Of a stretch of 64,000 nucleotides of DNA, positions 28,770 through 37,493 are shown piece by piece; positions within the stretch are counted from its first letter, which is position 1, and each line of letters opens with the position of its first letter. The stretch covers positions 992,001 through 1,056,000 of the forward strand of contig NZ_JAUTAN010000001.1 of assembly GCF_030818655.1 (NCBI RefSeq). Reading direction: 5' to 3'. A program made the position numbers and the translations under genes. The notes under the pieces were generated by a model. The model saw only the letters and a program-made list of their open reading frames with translations, was not told the DNA's origin and made no database searches. This DNA comes from Nocardioides zeae (GTDB lineage Bacteria > Actinomycetota > Actinomycetes > Propionibacteriales > Nocardioidaceae).

Positions 28770-30853
28770 TGTCCGCCCGCACGCTGACGCCCGCCCGGCG
28801 AGCGGCCTACGACGCCCTCGTCGCCGGCGAGCACGCCACGGGCAAGCTGCCCACCATCGCGTTCTGCGTCTACACCGACGACCTCGACGAGGGTCGCGGC
28901 GACATCTACGTGGCCGCCGGCATGGGCCTCGAGCTGGTGCGGCTCGGCCACGGCGTGCGCCTCGTCCCCAAGTGGGAATGGTCGACGATCGACGACGCCG
29001 ACGTGGTCGTCGCGATGCTGCCCGACCTGGACCCCTCGGTGCTGCGTGCCGGCGTGCGCCGCGTGGCGTGGGTGCGCAACGAGGTCGAGCGGTGGTGCCG
29101 GATGGGCTCCCTGCCCGGCTACCACCAGGTCTTCGCGTCGTCCTCGATGGCCGTGGAGCGCCTCGCGCAGGTGACCGACCGCGTCTGGCCCGAGCCGCTG
29201 CCGATCGCTGCCGACGAGCAGCTCTTCGTGCTCCCCGAGCCCGGGACGACCCGCCGGGCCACCGCGGTCACCACCGCGAACTTCTGGGGCTCCCTGCGCG
29301 ACGTGCACAAGGTGCTCGTCTCCCTCCCCTCGGACGCGGACGTCCTCATGTACGGCGAGGCCCGCCGCGCCCCCGCCCGGCTGCGTCGCTGGCACGGCGG
29401 CGTGCGTTCCTACTTCGACCTGCCCGCGGTCTACGGCGAGCACGCCTACGTCATCGACGACGTCAACCGCTCCAACGTCGGTTTCGGCGCGCTCAACTCG
29501 CGGCTCTACGAGAGCGCCGCGTCGGGCGCGCTGCCCATCGTCAACACGCGGCTGGGTCTCGAGGAGCAGGGCTTCGGCCACCTGCCGACCTACCGGGACG
29601 CCCGCGAGCTGTCGGAGGTGCTCACCGCGCTGCGCGCCGATCCCGCCCGCACGGCACTCCTCGCGGAGCAGACCCGCAACGTGGTCCTCGAGCGCCACAC
29701 CTGGACGACGCGGGCACGGCAGCTCACGGCGGCACTCGCCGAGGGCGCGGCCCGGTACGACGCGCCCCCGGCGCCGCGGGCCGTGCACTTCTTCCCGGAC
29801 TACTCCAACAACCCGTACCAGCGGATGCTGTTCTCGGGGCTGGAGGCCGACGGTGGCTACCCGGTGCCCGTGACCGACGCGCTCGGGCACCTCAAGACCC
29901 GCCTCGCGGCGCCGGGCGCCCCCGGCATCCTCAACATCCACTGGACCGACCCGATCCTCCAGCCGTCCCGGGGCCCCTTCTCGGCCCGGCTGGTGCTCGA
30001 CGACTTCGCCGCGACCCTGCGGGAGTTCAAGGCCCGGGGCGGTCACCTGATCTGGACCGTCCACAACGTGCTGCCGCACGAGGGCAAGTTCCAGTGGGGT
30101 GAGATCGAGCTGGCCCAGCTGCTCGCCGACGAGGCGGACGCGGTCCACCTCCTGTCGGAGGAGACGATCGAGCAGGCGGCGCCGTTCTACCGGATCGAGC
30201 CGTCGAAGGCCGTCGTCATCGAGCACTCCAGCTATGACGGGATCTACCCGACGTGGGTGTCCCGGGAGGGCGCGCGTGCCCGGCTCGGCATCCAGCCGGG
30301 GGAGCGGGCGATCATCGCGCTCGGCGGCGTGCGTCCCTACAAGGGGCTCGACCGCCTCGTCTCCGTCTTCGACGAGCTGCACCGGGACGACCCGTCGCTG
30401 CGCCTGCTCATCGCCGGCCGGCCGGGCCGCCTGGCGCGTTCCGCGCGGTTCGAGGCGCAGTGCCTCGCCGACCCGCGGATCGTCGCCAAGTTCGAGTTCG
30501 TGCCCGACGACCAGCTGCAGGTGTGGATGAAGGCCGCCGACCTCGCCGTCCTGGCCTACCGCAACATCCTCAACTCGGGCTCGTTCCTGCTCTCGCAGAC
30601 GTTCGGCCTGCCCGTCGTGGCCCCCCGCGCCGGAGCGATCGCGGCCTTCGACGGACGTCCCCAGGTGCGGCTCTTCGAGCCGAAGGACGACGGCTCGCTG
30701 GCGACTTCGATCAAGGCGGCCCTCGACGAGATCCTCGCCGACCCGACCGCCACGCAGGAGGCCCGGGCCGCGGCCGCGGCCCTCGCCGCCGAGCGCTCCC
30801 CGGAGCGCATGGGCCGGCAGTTCGCCTCGCTCGTCGCTGGTCTCGATGTCTGA
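28769..30853 (+). CDS. Two-domain glycosyltransferase (CgeB-like plus GT4-like)
   Basis: The 694-residue protein joins two GT-B modules. The first (residues about 25-330) has LNSRLYESAASGALPIVNT, a CgeB/DUF3880-like donor region. The second (about 340-690) has FFPDYSNNPYQRML, then GGVRPYKGLDRLVSVFDEL and a GT4-type tail with LNSGSFLLSQTFGLPVVAPR. Substrates are unknown. ATGA overlaps the preceding gene, and the purK start overlaps its end, so expression is linked to purine genes. A fused transferase suggests two successive sugar additions to one acceptor. Confidence 0.84.
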   Translation: MSARTLTPARRAAYDALVAGEHATGKLPTIAFCVYTDDLDEGRGDIYVAAGMGLELVRLGHGVRLVPKWEWSTIDDADVVVAMLPDLDPSVLRAGVRRVAWVRNEVERWCRMGSLPGYHQVFASSSMAVERLAQVTDRVWPEPLPIAADEQLFVLPEPGTTRRATAVTTANFWGSLRDVHKVLVSLPSDADVLMYGEARRAPARLRRWHGGVRSYFDLPAVYGEHAYVIDDVNRSNVGFGALNSRLYESAASGALPIVNTRLGLEEQGFGHLPTYRDARELSEVLTALRADPARTALLAEQTRNVVLERHTWTTRARQLTAALAEGAARYDAPPAPRAVHFFPDYSNNPYQRMLFSGLEADGGYPVPVTDALGHLKTRLAAPGAPGILNIHWTDPILQPSRGPFSARLVLDDFAATLREFKARGGHLIWTVHNVLPHEGKFQWGEIELAQLLADEADAVHLLSEETIEQAAPFYRIEPSKAVVIEHSSYDGIYPTWVSREGARARLGIQPGERAIIALGGVRPYKGLDRLVSVFDELHRDDPSLRLLIAGRPGRLARSARFEAQCLADPRIVAKFEFVPDDQLQVWMKAADLAVLAYRNILNSGSFLLSQTFGLPVVAPRAGAIAAFDGRPQVRLFEPKDDGSLATSIKAALDEILADPTATQEARAAAAALAAERSPERMGRQFASLVAGLDV

Positions 30854-32015
30854 GCGCGCACCCCGGCTCGCCGTCATCGGCGGCGGCCAGCTCGCCCGCA
30901 TGATGGCCGAGCCGGCCGCCGCCCTCGGCGTGCCGCTCCGCCTGCTCGCCGAGGGCCCCGACGTCTCCGCGGCGCAGGTCGTCCCCGACCAGCTCGTGGG
31001 CGACCACCGCGACCTCGACGACCTGCGGGCGGTGACCGCCGGGTGCGTGGCCGTCACGTTCGACCACGAGCACGTGCCCACCGAGCACCTGCGGGCCCTC
31101 GCGGCCGACGGCGTCGCCGTACGGCCCGGTCCCGACGCGCTCGTCCACGCCCAGGACAAGTCCGTCATGCGACGCCGGCTCGCGGAGCTGGGCGTGCCCT
31201 GCCCGCGCAACGCGGTGGTGGCCTCGCCCGCCGAGGTGGCAGAGTTCGGGTTGCCGTGCGTGCTCAAGACCACGCGCGGCGGCTACGACGGCAAGGGCGT
31301 CTGGGTGGTCCGCGCGCTGGCGGACGCCGACGCCGCCTTCGCGGCGGCCGACGAGGCGGGCGTCGAGGTGCTCGCCGAGGAGCTCGTCGACTTCGTGCGC
31401 GAGCTCTCCGCGCTGGTGGCGCGGTCGCCGAGCGGCCAGGCCGCGGCGTACCCCGTCGTCGAGACCGTCCAGCGCGACGGGATCTGCCACGAGGTGACCG
31501 CCCCCGCTCCTGACCTCGCCGAGGGACTGGCCACGCACGCGCAGGAGATCGCGCTGCGGGTGGCCGGCGAGCTCGGCGTCGTCGGCATCCTCGCGGTCGA
31601 GCTGTTCGAGACCGCCGACGGGCGCGTGCTGGTCAACGAGCTGGCGATGCGGCCCCACAACACGGGCCACTGGACGCAGGACGGGGCGGTGACGTCGCAG
31701 TTCGAGAACCACCTGCGCGCCGTGCTCGACCTGCCCCTGGGCTCGCCCGCGACCCGCGCGCGGTGGAGCGTCATGGTCAACATCCTCGGCTCGGCGAGCG
31801 TCGAACCGGCGACCGCGGGCCGGCTCTACGACGGCTACCCCCACGCGTTGGCGCGCGACCCGGGGCTGCGGGTGCACCTGTACGGCAAGGACCTGCGGCC
31901 CGGCCGCAAGGTCGGCCACGTCAACGTCTACGGCGACGACCTCGAGGAGTGCCGCGAGCGGGCCCGCCACGCGGCGGCCTGGTTCGCCGGCGACCTCGGC
32001 AACGAGAGCGAGTGA
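30846..32015 (+). CDS. purK: 5-(carboxyamino)imidazole ribonucleotide synthase
   Basis: PurK uses ATP and bicarbonate to carboxylate AIR to N5-CAIR in purine synthesis. The 389-residue ATP-grasp protein opens [17 protein letters not shown] and has [14 protein letters not shown] (ATP loop) and [15 protein letters not shown] (Mg and substrate site). The ATG overlaps the end of the glycosyltransferase gene by 8 bases, and purE follows after 1 base. Confidence 0.96.
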   Translation: MSERAPRLAVIGGGQLARMMAEPAAALGVPLRLLAEGPDVSAAQVVPDQLVGDHRDLDDLRAVTAGCVAVTFDHEHVPTEHLRALAADGVAVRPGPDALVHAQDKSVMRRRLAELGVPCPRNAVVASPAEVAEFGLPCVLKTTRGGYDGKGVWVVRALADADAAFAAADEAGVEVLAEELVDFVRELSALVARSPSGQAAAYPVVETVQRDGICHEVTAPAPDLAEGLATHAQEIALRVAGELGVVGILAVELFETADGRVLVNELAMRPHNTGHWTQDGAVTSQFENHLRAVLDLPLGSPATRARWSVMVNILGSASVEPATAGRLYDGYPHALARDPGLRVHLYGKDLRPGRKVGHVNVYGDDLEECRERARHAAAWFAGDLGNESE

Positions 32016-32016
32016 G

Positions 32017-32556
32017 ATGAGCGAGTCCACCGGGCGTCCGGCCCCCCGCGTCGGCATCGTGATGGGGTCGGACTCCGACTGGCCCGTCATGGAGGCCGCG
32101 GCCACCGCGCTGGCCGAGTTCGACGTGCCCTTCGAGGCCGACGTCGTCTCGGCGCACCGGATGCCCGACGAGATGCTGGCCTACGGCCGCGAGGCGCACG
32201 GCCGCGGGCTGGCGGCGATCATCGCCGGCGCCGGCGGGGCCGCCCACCTCCCGGGCATGCTCGCGGCCGTGACGCCGCTGCCGGTGATCGGCGTGCCGGT
32301 GCCGCTGCGCTACCTCGACGGCATGGACTCGCTGCTGTCCATCGTGCAGATGCCCGCGGGTGTGCCCGTGGCGACGGTGGCGGTCGGCAACGCCCGCAAC
32401 GCGGGCCTGTTGGCCGTGCGGATCCTGGCGGCGACCGACCCGGCGCTCGCCGAGCGGATGGTCGCCTTCCAGGCCTCCCTGCGCGACGCCGCCCACGCGA
32501 AGGGCGAGGTCGTGCGCTCGGCGTCCGCCGCCGGCGCGCCGCGCGCCGGCTTCTGA
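32017..32556 (+). CDS. purE: N5-carboxyaminoimidazole ribonucleotide mutase
   Basis: PurE converts N5-CAIR to CAIR. The 179-residue protein has the class I signature [22 protein letters not shown] with the catalytic His, and [13 protein letters not shown]. The pairing with purK confirms the two-step, ATP-dependent route. The ATG is one base after the purK stop. Confidence 0.96.
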   Translation: MSESTGRPAPRVGIVMGSDSDWPVMEAAATALAEFDVPFEADVVSAHRMPDEMLAYGREAHGRGLAAIIAGAGGAAHLPGMLAAVTPLPVIGVPVPLRYLDGMDSLLSIVQMPAGVPVATVAVGNARNAGLLAVRILAATDPALAERMVAFQASLRDAAHAKGEVVRSASAAGAPRAGF

Positions 32557-32581
32557 CGGAGCCGGGTCCCCGACCGGGGCG

Positions 32582-33010
32582 TCAGCCCCGGCGGTTCCAC
32601 TCGATCGCGGGGCAGGTGTCCATGACGGCCACCAACCCTGCGGCCCGGGCCCGGTCGATCGCCTCCTGGTCGACGACGCCGAGCTGCAGCCACACGCCCT
32701 TCGCGCCCACGGCGATCGCCTCGTCGACGACGGCGCCGGCGAACTCCGAGCGCCGGAACACGTCGACCACGTCGATCGGGAACGGCACGTCGGCGAGGCT
32801 CGCGTAGCCCTGCTCGCCGTGCACCGTGGGCGCCTTCGGGTGCACGGGCACGATCCGCTTGCCGCGCTGCTGGAGCAGCTGCGCGATGCGCCACGCCGTG
32901 CGGCTCGGGTCGTCGGAGAGTCCCACGACCGCCCACGTCTCGAGCTCGTCGAGCATCAGCGCGACGGCGGCGGGGTCCTGGGGGCCGGGGTCCTTGCCGG
33001 GGTCGCTCAT
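32582..33010 (-). CDS. CoA-binding domain protein (YccU-like)
   Basis: The 142-residue Rossmann protein has TWAVVGLSDDPSRTAWRIA, IVPVHPKA and a C-terminal DTCPAIEWNRR, the signature of small CoA-binding YccU-type proteins. The role in the cell is unknown. Its ATG overlaps the crotonase stop by four bases (ATGA), which together with the fold suggests an acyl-CoA context. It is convergent with purE. Confidence 0.87.
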   Translation of the reverse strand: MSDPGKDPGPQDPAAVALMLDELETWAVVGLSDDPSRTAWRIAQLLQQRGKRIVPVHPKAPTVHGEQGYASLADVPFPIDVVDVFRRSEFAGAVVDEAIAVGAKGVWLQLGVVDQEAIDRARAAGLVAVMDTCPAIEWNRRG

Positions 33011-33903
33011 CGGGCGTCCCCGAAGACGTCGGGGATGCGCGAGGCGGGGGCCTCGAACGCCGGGTCGCGCTTCTCGAGGAAGGCGGCCACGCCTTCCTTG
33101 CCGTCCGCGACGGAGGCGTAGAACATCGCCAGCGAGTCGGCCCGGTGGGCGTCCACCGGGTGCGGGGCCCCGGCGCCGCGGTAGAGCAGCTGCCGGGCGA
33201 GCGCCACGCCGTACGGGGAGCGGTGGCGGGTGAAGCGCCGCGCCAGCTCGTACGCCGCGGGGAGCAGGTCCTCCGGCTCGTGCACCGACCGCACGAGACC
33301 GCCCTCGAGGAGCTCGGCGGGCTCGAGGATGTCGGCGGTGTAGACCCACTCCAGCGCGCGGGGCAGGCCGACGAGGCGGGGGAGGAACCACGACGAGCAG
33401 GCCTCGGGCACGATGCCGATGCGGCCGAAGACGAAGCCGACCCGGGCCTTCGTGGAGACCAGCCGCACGTCCATCGGCAGCGTCATCGTGGCGCCGATGC
33501 CCACGGCCGCGCCGTTGATGGCCGCGATCACCGGCTTGCGGCAGTCGAAGATCGCGAGCGAGACCCGGCCGCCGGTGTCGCGGACGCCGTCCTTGATCTC
33601 GGGGGCGTCGAAGCGGTCGACGAGGTCCTGCGGCGTCGGCGCGAGGGACTCGTCGAGGCCGAAGACGTTGCCCTCGCGGGTCAGGTCCATGCCGGCGCAG
33701 AAGGCGCGGCCCGCGCCCGTCACGACGACGGCACGCACCTCGTCGTGGTCGTTGACGCGGCGGAACGCGTCCTCCAGCTCGTCCGCCATCGTCACGGTGA
33801 ACGAGTTCAGCGCGTCGGGTCGGTCGAGCGTCAGCGTGAGGATGCCGTCCTCGTCGACGGACCAGGCGAGGGTCTCGTAGCGGGGGGCGTCGGGGGTGGT
33901 CAC
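33007..33903 (-). CDS. Enoyl-CoA hydratase/isomerase family protein
   Basis: The 298-residue crotonase-fold protein has LDRPDALNSF, AGRAFCAGMDL (CoA oxyanion loop) and AAINGAAVGIGATM, with the Glu region RIGIVPEACSSWFLPRLVG. That last Glu is where hydratases carry a catalytic residue, so activity is plausible. The GTG start is 5 bases upstream of the LCP stop's reach, so it may be the second gene of that transcript. It feeds into the CoA-binding protein gene by an ATGA overlap. Confidence 0.9.
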   Translation of the reverse strand: MTTPDAPRYETLAWSVDEDGILTLTLDRPDALNSFTVTMADELEDAFRRVNDHDEVRAVVVTGAGRAFCAGMDLTREGNVFGLDESLAPTPQDLVDRFDAPEIKDGVRDTGGRVSLAIFDCRKPVIAAINGAAVGIGATMTLPMDVRLVSTKARVGFVFGRIGIVPEACSSWFLPRLVGLPRALEWVYTADILEPAELLEGGLVRSVHEPEDLLPAAYELARRFTRHRSPYGVALARQLLYRGAGAPHPVDAHRADSLAMFYASVADGKEGVAAFLEKRDPAFEAPASRIPDVFGDAR

Positions 33904-33907
33904 GGGA

Positions 33908-35218
33908 TCAGGGCTCCAGTCCGGTCGCGGTGCAGAGGTCGTCGGTGATGCTGTCGGTCTCGTCGGAGGCGATGGCCTCGAAGAGGGCGGTGGAGCGGGT
34001 CTCGTCCCACGACTCGGCGGACGAGTCGGCGAGCGGCACCGTGCAGTTGCGCGCGCCGCCCCCGATGGCCCGCAGCGCGAGCCCCATGCGGGCCGCCTCG
34101 ACGACGTTCGTCTGCTCGTCGACGGCGATGAAGGAGGTCGCGGCCTTGTTGAGCGCCACGTAGCGCCACGGCAGCAGCACGTTGAGCGGGTCCGCGGCCG
34201 TGCTGCCGACCGCCGATACGACCTCGCGCTGGTTCTGCACGCGGTCGAGGTCGGATCGCACCAGGGGGCACTCCGGCGGACCGTTCTTGGAGCAGCGGGC
34301 GCGGGAGTAGTTGAGGGCCGTGGTGCCGTCGACCTCCTGGCAGCCCGCCGGGATGTCGAGGTGCGCCCCGTCGTCCTTGATCGCGTCCTCCGGGCAGATC
34401 TCGATGCCACCGATGGCGTCGACGACCTGCGCGACGCCGCCCATGCCGATCTCGGCGTAGTGGTCGATGCGGATGCCGGTGTTCTGCTCGATCGTCTGCA
34501 CGAGGTACTGCGCGCCCGCGTCACCCCCGCCGCCCTCGGCGAAGACCGCGTTGATCTTGCTGGAGCCGCCGTCGGGGAGGTCGACGACGGTGTCGCGGGG
34601 GAACGACACGACGACCGGCTGGCCGCCGCCGGTGTGGATCATGATGATCGTGTCGGTGCGGTCGCCCCCGACGTCGCCCGTGCCGAGCGTGCGGCGCTCC
34701 TCCTCGCTGAGGCCGGCGCGCGAGTCGCTGCCGACGACGAGGTAGGTGGTGCCGGGCTGGTCACCCGGGCGGTCGCCCGTCGGCATCGCGTCGATCCGCT
34801 CCACGTTGTTCCACGCCCAGATCGGCACGGCGACGAGGAAGACCAGCCACAGCACGAGCAGCAGCAGGAGCACCCGCAGGACGGGGAACCGACGCCGCCG
34901 GCGGGGAGCACCGGCCGCCGGTCGCCCGGGGGCGCGACCCGGCGGAGGCCCCGGGGGCGGGACGGGCGGGCCCTGCGGCGTACGGGGCGGGGGTGCGGCG
35001 CGGCGGCGACCCTGCGGGGGCTGCTGGGGCGGGGGAGCGGGGTAGAGCCCCGCGTCGTCGCCTCCCGTGGCCATGAGCCGGGTGGCCTCGTCCTCGTGCC
35101 CGGAAGCCCGGCGCCGCGGCTCCGTCGGCTGCGGACCGCGGTTGCCGCCGGAGCCGTAGAGCCACTCGTACTCGGGCGTGCCCTCGCGAGGGCGGCCGCC
35201 GGACTGACCGTCTGCCAT
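33908..35218 (-). CDS. LytR-CpsA-Psr (LCP) family wall-polymer ligase
   Basis: LCP enzymes transfer lipid-linked glycopolymers to peptidoglycan outside the membrane. The 436-residue protein has a Pro/Arg-rich cytoplasmic tail (about 1-110), one helix (about 113-136) and an LCP domain. GSDSRAGLS, the Arg of VVSFPRDTVV, GGDRTDTIIM and YSRARCSKNG supply the expected acidic and Arg residues. Several Cys probably form disulfides. A leaderless TAGCGT box precedes the ATG. It is divergent from a second LCP gene 111 bases away. Confidence 0.93.
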   Translation of the reverse strand: MADGQSGGRPREGTPEYEWLYGSGGNRGPQPTEPRRRASGHEDEATRLMATGGDDAGLYPAPPPQQPPQGRRRAAPPPRTPQGPPVPPPGPPPGRAPGRPAAGAPRRRRRFPVLRVLLLLLVLWLVFLVAVPIWAWNNVERIDAMPTGDRPGDQPGTTYLVVGSDSRAGLSEEERRTLGTGDVGGDRTDTIIMIHTGGGQPVVVSFPRDTVVDLPDGGSSKINAVFAEGGGGDAGAQYLVQTIEQNTGIRIDHYAEIGMGGVAQVVDAIGGIEICPEDAIKDDGAHLDIPAGCQEVDGTTALNYSRARCSKNGPPECPLVRSDLDRVQNQREVVSAVGSTAADPLNVLLPWRYVALNKAATSFIAVDEQTNVVEAARMGLALRAIGGGARNCTVPLADSSAESWDETRSTALFEAIASDETDSITDDLCTATGLEP

Positions 35219-35225
35219 GAGGGGG

Positions 35226-35231
35226 ACGCTA
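35226..35231 (-). promoter_or_regulatory. Leaderless -10 (TAGCGT) for the first LCP gene
   Basis: Seven bases separate TAGCGT from the ATG at 35218. The gap to the divergent LCP gene is only 111 bases, so the two promoters share it. Confidence 0.55.
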
Positions 35232-35329
35232 CCGCGCCGTCGTCCGGCGTGGCGTCACCGCTGGGACCGGTGTGGCTGGTGGGATGCAGCACGCAGCCAA
35301 CGTCTCTTCCCCGGCGAGAAAGGTCTGCC

Positions 35330-36937
35330 ATGTCCCCCACGGACCCCTCGGCACCGTCGCGTTCGCACCCCGCGCGCGCAGCGGCGACCCCGGCCGACGA
35401 CGCGCGGTCCCGCGGTGCGCGCGCTCCCCGCGCCGTACGGGCCGGCAGGACCACGCGCGAGCGCGCCCAGGGCGTGCACCTCCGACGGGCGCTGACGCTG
35501 CTGCTGATGACGCTCGTCCTGCCGGGATCGGCCCAGCTGGTCGCCGGCAACAAGAGCGTCGGGCGCGTGGCCCTGCGGATCTGGCTCGGCCTGCTGGCCC
35601 TCGTGGTCCTCGTCGCGCTCGTGGCGTCCGTCTGGAACGGCCTGCTGCTCAAGCTCGGCGCCAACATGGCCCTCCTCGGCGTCATCCGGTTGGCGCTCGT
35701 CGTGCTGGCCGTCGCCTGGGCTGCGCTGTTCGTGGACGCGTGGCGGATCGCGGCCCCGGGTGCCCTGCAGCGTCGGCAGCGGGTCGCCCTGGTCACGCTC
35801 AACGGCGTCCTCTGCTTCTCCGTGGTGGGCGGCCTCCTCTTCTCCGCCCACGCGATCGAGGTCGGCCGTGGCTTCGTCACCAGCGTCTTCACCGGCGAGG
35901 AGGTCACGGAGCCGACCGCCGGCCGCTACAACGTGCTCCTCATCGGCGCGGACGCGGGCGAGGGCCGCATCGGGCTGCGCGCGGACTCCATGACCGTGGC
36001 GAGCATCGACCAGGAGTCGGGCCGCACCGTGCTCATCTCGCTGCCGCGCAACATGCAGCGCTTCCCGTTCCGCGAGGGCTCCGTCATGGACGAGCAGTTC
36101 CCCGACGGGTTCGACTGCGAGGGGTGCTACCTCAACGGTGTCACCACGTGGGCGACCGACCACCCCGACCTCTTCGGCCTCCCGGCGGACGCCAGCCACG
36201 ACCAGCTCTTCGACGCCGGCATGGACGCGACCATCTCCGCGATCGAGGGCGTCACCGACCTCGACGTGAACTACTGGGCCATGGTGGACATGCGGGGCTT
36301 CGAGGACCTGGTCGACGCCGTCGGCGGCGTCGAGCTGAACGTCCGCGGGCGCATCCCGATCGGCGGGGTCGGCGCCCCCATCTCGGGCTACATCGAGCCC
36401 GGCGTGCAGCAGCTCGACGGCTACCGGGCCCTGTGGTTCGCACGGTCCCGCGCGGACTCCGACGACTATTCGCGGATGGCGCGGCAGAAGTGCGTCATGA
36501 GCGCCATGCTCCAGCAGATGGACCCCACGACGGTGCTCACCAGCTTCGGCCAGATCGCCGACGCCGGCGCGAACATGCTGGAGACGAGCATCCCGCCCGG
36601 CGAGGTCGACCGGTTCGTCGACCTGGCGCTCAAGGCGCGCAACGAGCCCATCTCGACCGTGTCGATCGTGCCGCCCGCCGTGAACACGGCCGACCCGGAC
36701 ATGGACGTCGTGCACCAGATGATCGCCGCCGGGATCGCCGGCGACACGGGCGAGGCCGACGAGGCCCCGGCGACCGAGGCACCCTCGACGGAGGCTGCGG
36801 CGGGGTCGGGCTCCGGCGCGAGTGGCTCGGGCGGCGGCGAGGCCGCTGCTCCCGACACCGTGACCGGCGGCTCGATCGGCTCCCGCGACGAGGGCTACTC
36901 CGCCAACGAGACCAGCGACCTCGGCTCGGCCTGCTGA
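35330..36937 (+). CDS. LCP family protein with extra membrane helices
   Basis: The 535-residue protein has an N-terminal cytoplasmic segment, four hydrophobic helices (about residues 55-190) and then an LCP domain: NVLLIGADAGEG, LRADSMTVASID, ISLPRNMQRFPF and LWFARSRADSDDYSRMARQ. A long Ala/Glu/Ser/Gly tail ends in Cys. The GEGRIGLRADSM variant matches one actinobacterial LCP subgroup. The ATG has an AGAAAGG ribosome site. Two LCP genes side by side suggest different polymers or a division of labour. Confidence 0.92.
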   Translation: MSPTDPSAPSRSHPARAAATPADDARSRGARAPRAVRAGRTTRERAQGVHLRRALTLLLMTLVLPGSAQLVAGNKSVGRVALRIWLGLLALVVLVALVASVWNGLLLKLGANMALLGVIRLALVVLAVAWAALFVDAWRIAAPGALQRRQRVALVTLNGVLCFSVVGGLLFSAHAIEVGRGFVTSVFTGEEVTEPTAGRYNVLLIGADAGEGRIGLRADSMTVASIDQESGRTVLISLPRNMQRFPFREGSVMDEQFPDGFDCEGCYLNGVTTWATDHPDLFGLPADASHDQLFDAGMDATISAIEGVTDLDVNYWAMVDMRGFEDLVDAVGGVELNVRGRIPIGGVGAPISGYIEPGVQQLDGYRALWFARSRADSDDYSRMARQKCVMSAMLQQMDPTTVLTSFGQIADAGANMLETSIPPGEVDRFVDLALKARNEPISTVSIVPPAVNTADPDMDVVHQMIAAGIAGDTGEADEAPATEAPSTEAAAGSGSGASGSGGGEAAAPDTVTGGSIGSRDEGYSANETSDLGSAC

Positions 36938-36979
36938 TCCGACGAGCTCGACCGGTCGACCGGCCCCCCGACCCCCGAG

Positions 36980-37058
36980 GGGCGTAGTCCCTGACGTTCT
37001 GCACGCGACACGCCGTCCTCCGGGCACGGCACGCTGCGGAACGTCAGGGACTACGCCC
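36980..37058. repeat. Perfect 20-bp inverted repeat, 39-nt loop
   Basis: GGGCGTAGTCCCTGACGTTC at 36980-36999 is repeated as its exact reverse complement at 37039-37058. One G-T pair extends the stem to 24 bases. It is 43 bases after the second LCP gene. There is no T-run, and the loop is much larger than in usual terminators. Two more inverted repeats with similar geometry lie at 54.4-54.5 kb. Confidence 0.9.
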
Positions 37059-37092
37059 GTACGGCGCGGGATCGCCCGTACGGCGCGGGATC
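37055..37092 (+). repeat. 19-bp tandem repeat, two copies
   Basis: GCCCGTACGGCGCGGGATC occurs twice in a row (37055-37073 and 37074-37092). It shares the core CGTACGGCGCGG with the 31-bp unit of array 2, so it may be a related family member. Confidence 0.75.
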
Positions 37093-37493
37093 GGCCGTGC
37101 CGGGGGGCGCCTGGGCCTGTCGCGGAAGTGTGCGGCTGGTGCGGTCCCGAGCGTGACGGTCCTGCCCCAGCCGCACTGTTCCTGCCCCGGCGGCCGCGGC
37201 CCCGCCAGGACCTGCGCCCAGCAGCCACCTCGACGGGTGGCGCGTGACACGTTCGCCTCGGATCGCGGCGAGGCCTGCCGACGGGGGAGAGGTACGGAAA
37301 ACCGGGCCCCGTCGGCGTGTCATGCTCCGAAACGGCTCGGTTTGACGAATCATCTCGGAAGTGCACGGCGTGGCGGCTTGATAATCACACCGTTGTAGTT
37401 CTCGCGTTCGGCTTGCCTGTTACTCATGTGACGTGTGTGATGTCCGACGTCTCGTGTGAACAACTTCCCCCGTCGCGCGCAGGAGCCCTCTCG
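37093..37493. other. 401-base gap before the amidase gene
   Basis: The first 90 bases hold the 58-nt element. From about 37260 the base composition becomes markedly less GC-rich, with GATAAT at 37380-37385, and stretches such as CATGTGACGTGTGTGATG near 37428 that could be an operator. No -35 at the right distance is clear. Small frames on both strands here have no homology I recognise. Confidence 0.45.
37124..37181. repeat. 58-nt intergenic element, copy B
   Basis: This is the partner of 11802-11860. GTGCGGCTGG (37130-37139) pairs perfectly with CCAGCCGCAC (37167-37176), and outer GAA/TTC ends can pair across a 2x2 bulge. Together they form a hairpin with a 27-nt loop. The ends are better conserved between the copies than the middle. 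Confidence 0.5.

Noticed and set aside
37051-37353. Small minus-strand frame in the 37 kb gap
   Set aside because: Its translation is low-complexity with repeat-derived PYGRSR; no ribosome site and no coupling.
37317-37493. Upstream extension of the amidase (59 extra residues)
   Set aside because: The region is less GC-rich and lacks a ribosome site, and the ATG at 37494 has AGGAG and is followed by a good signal peptide.
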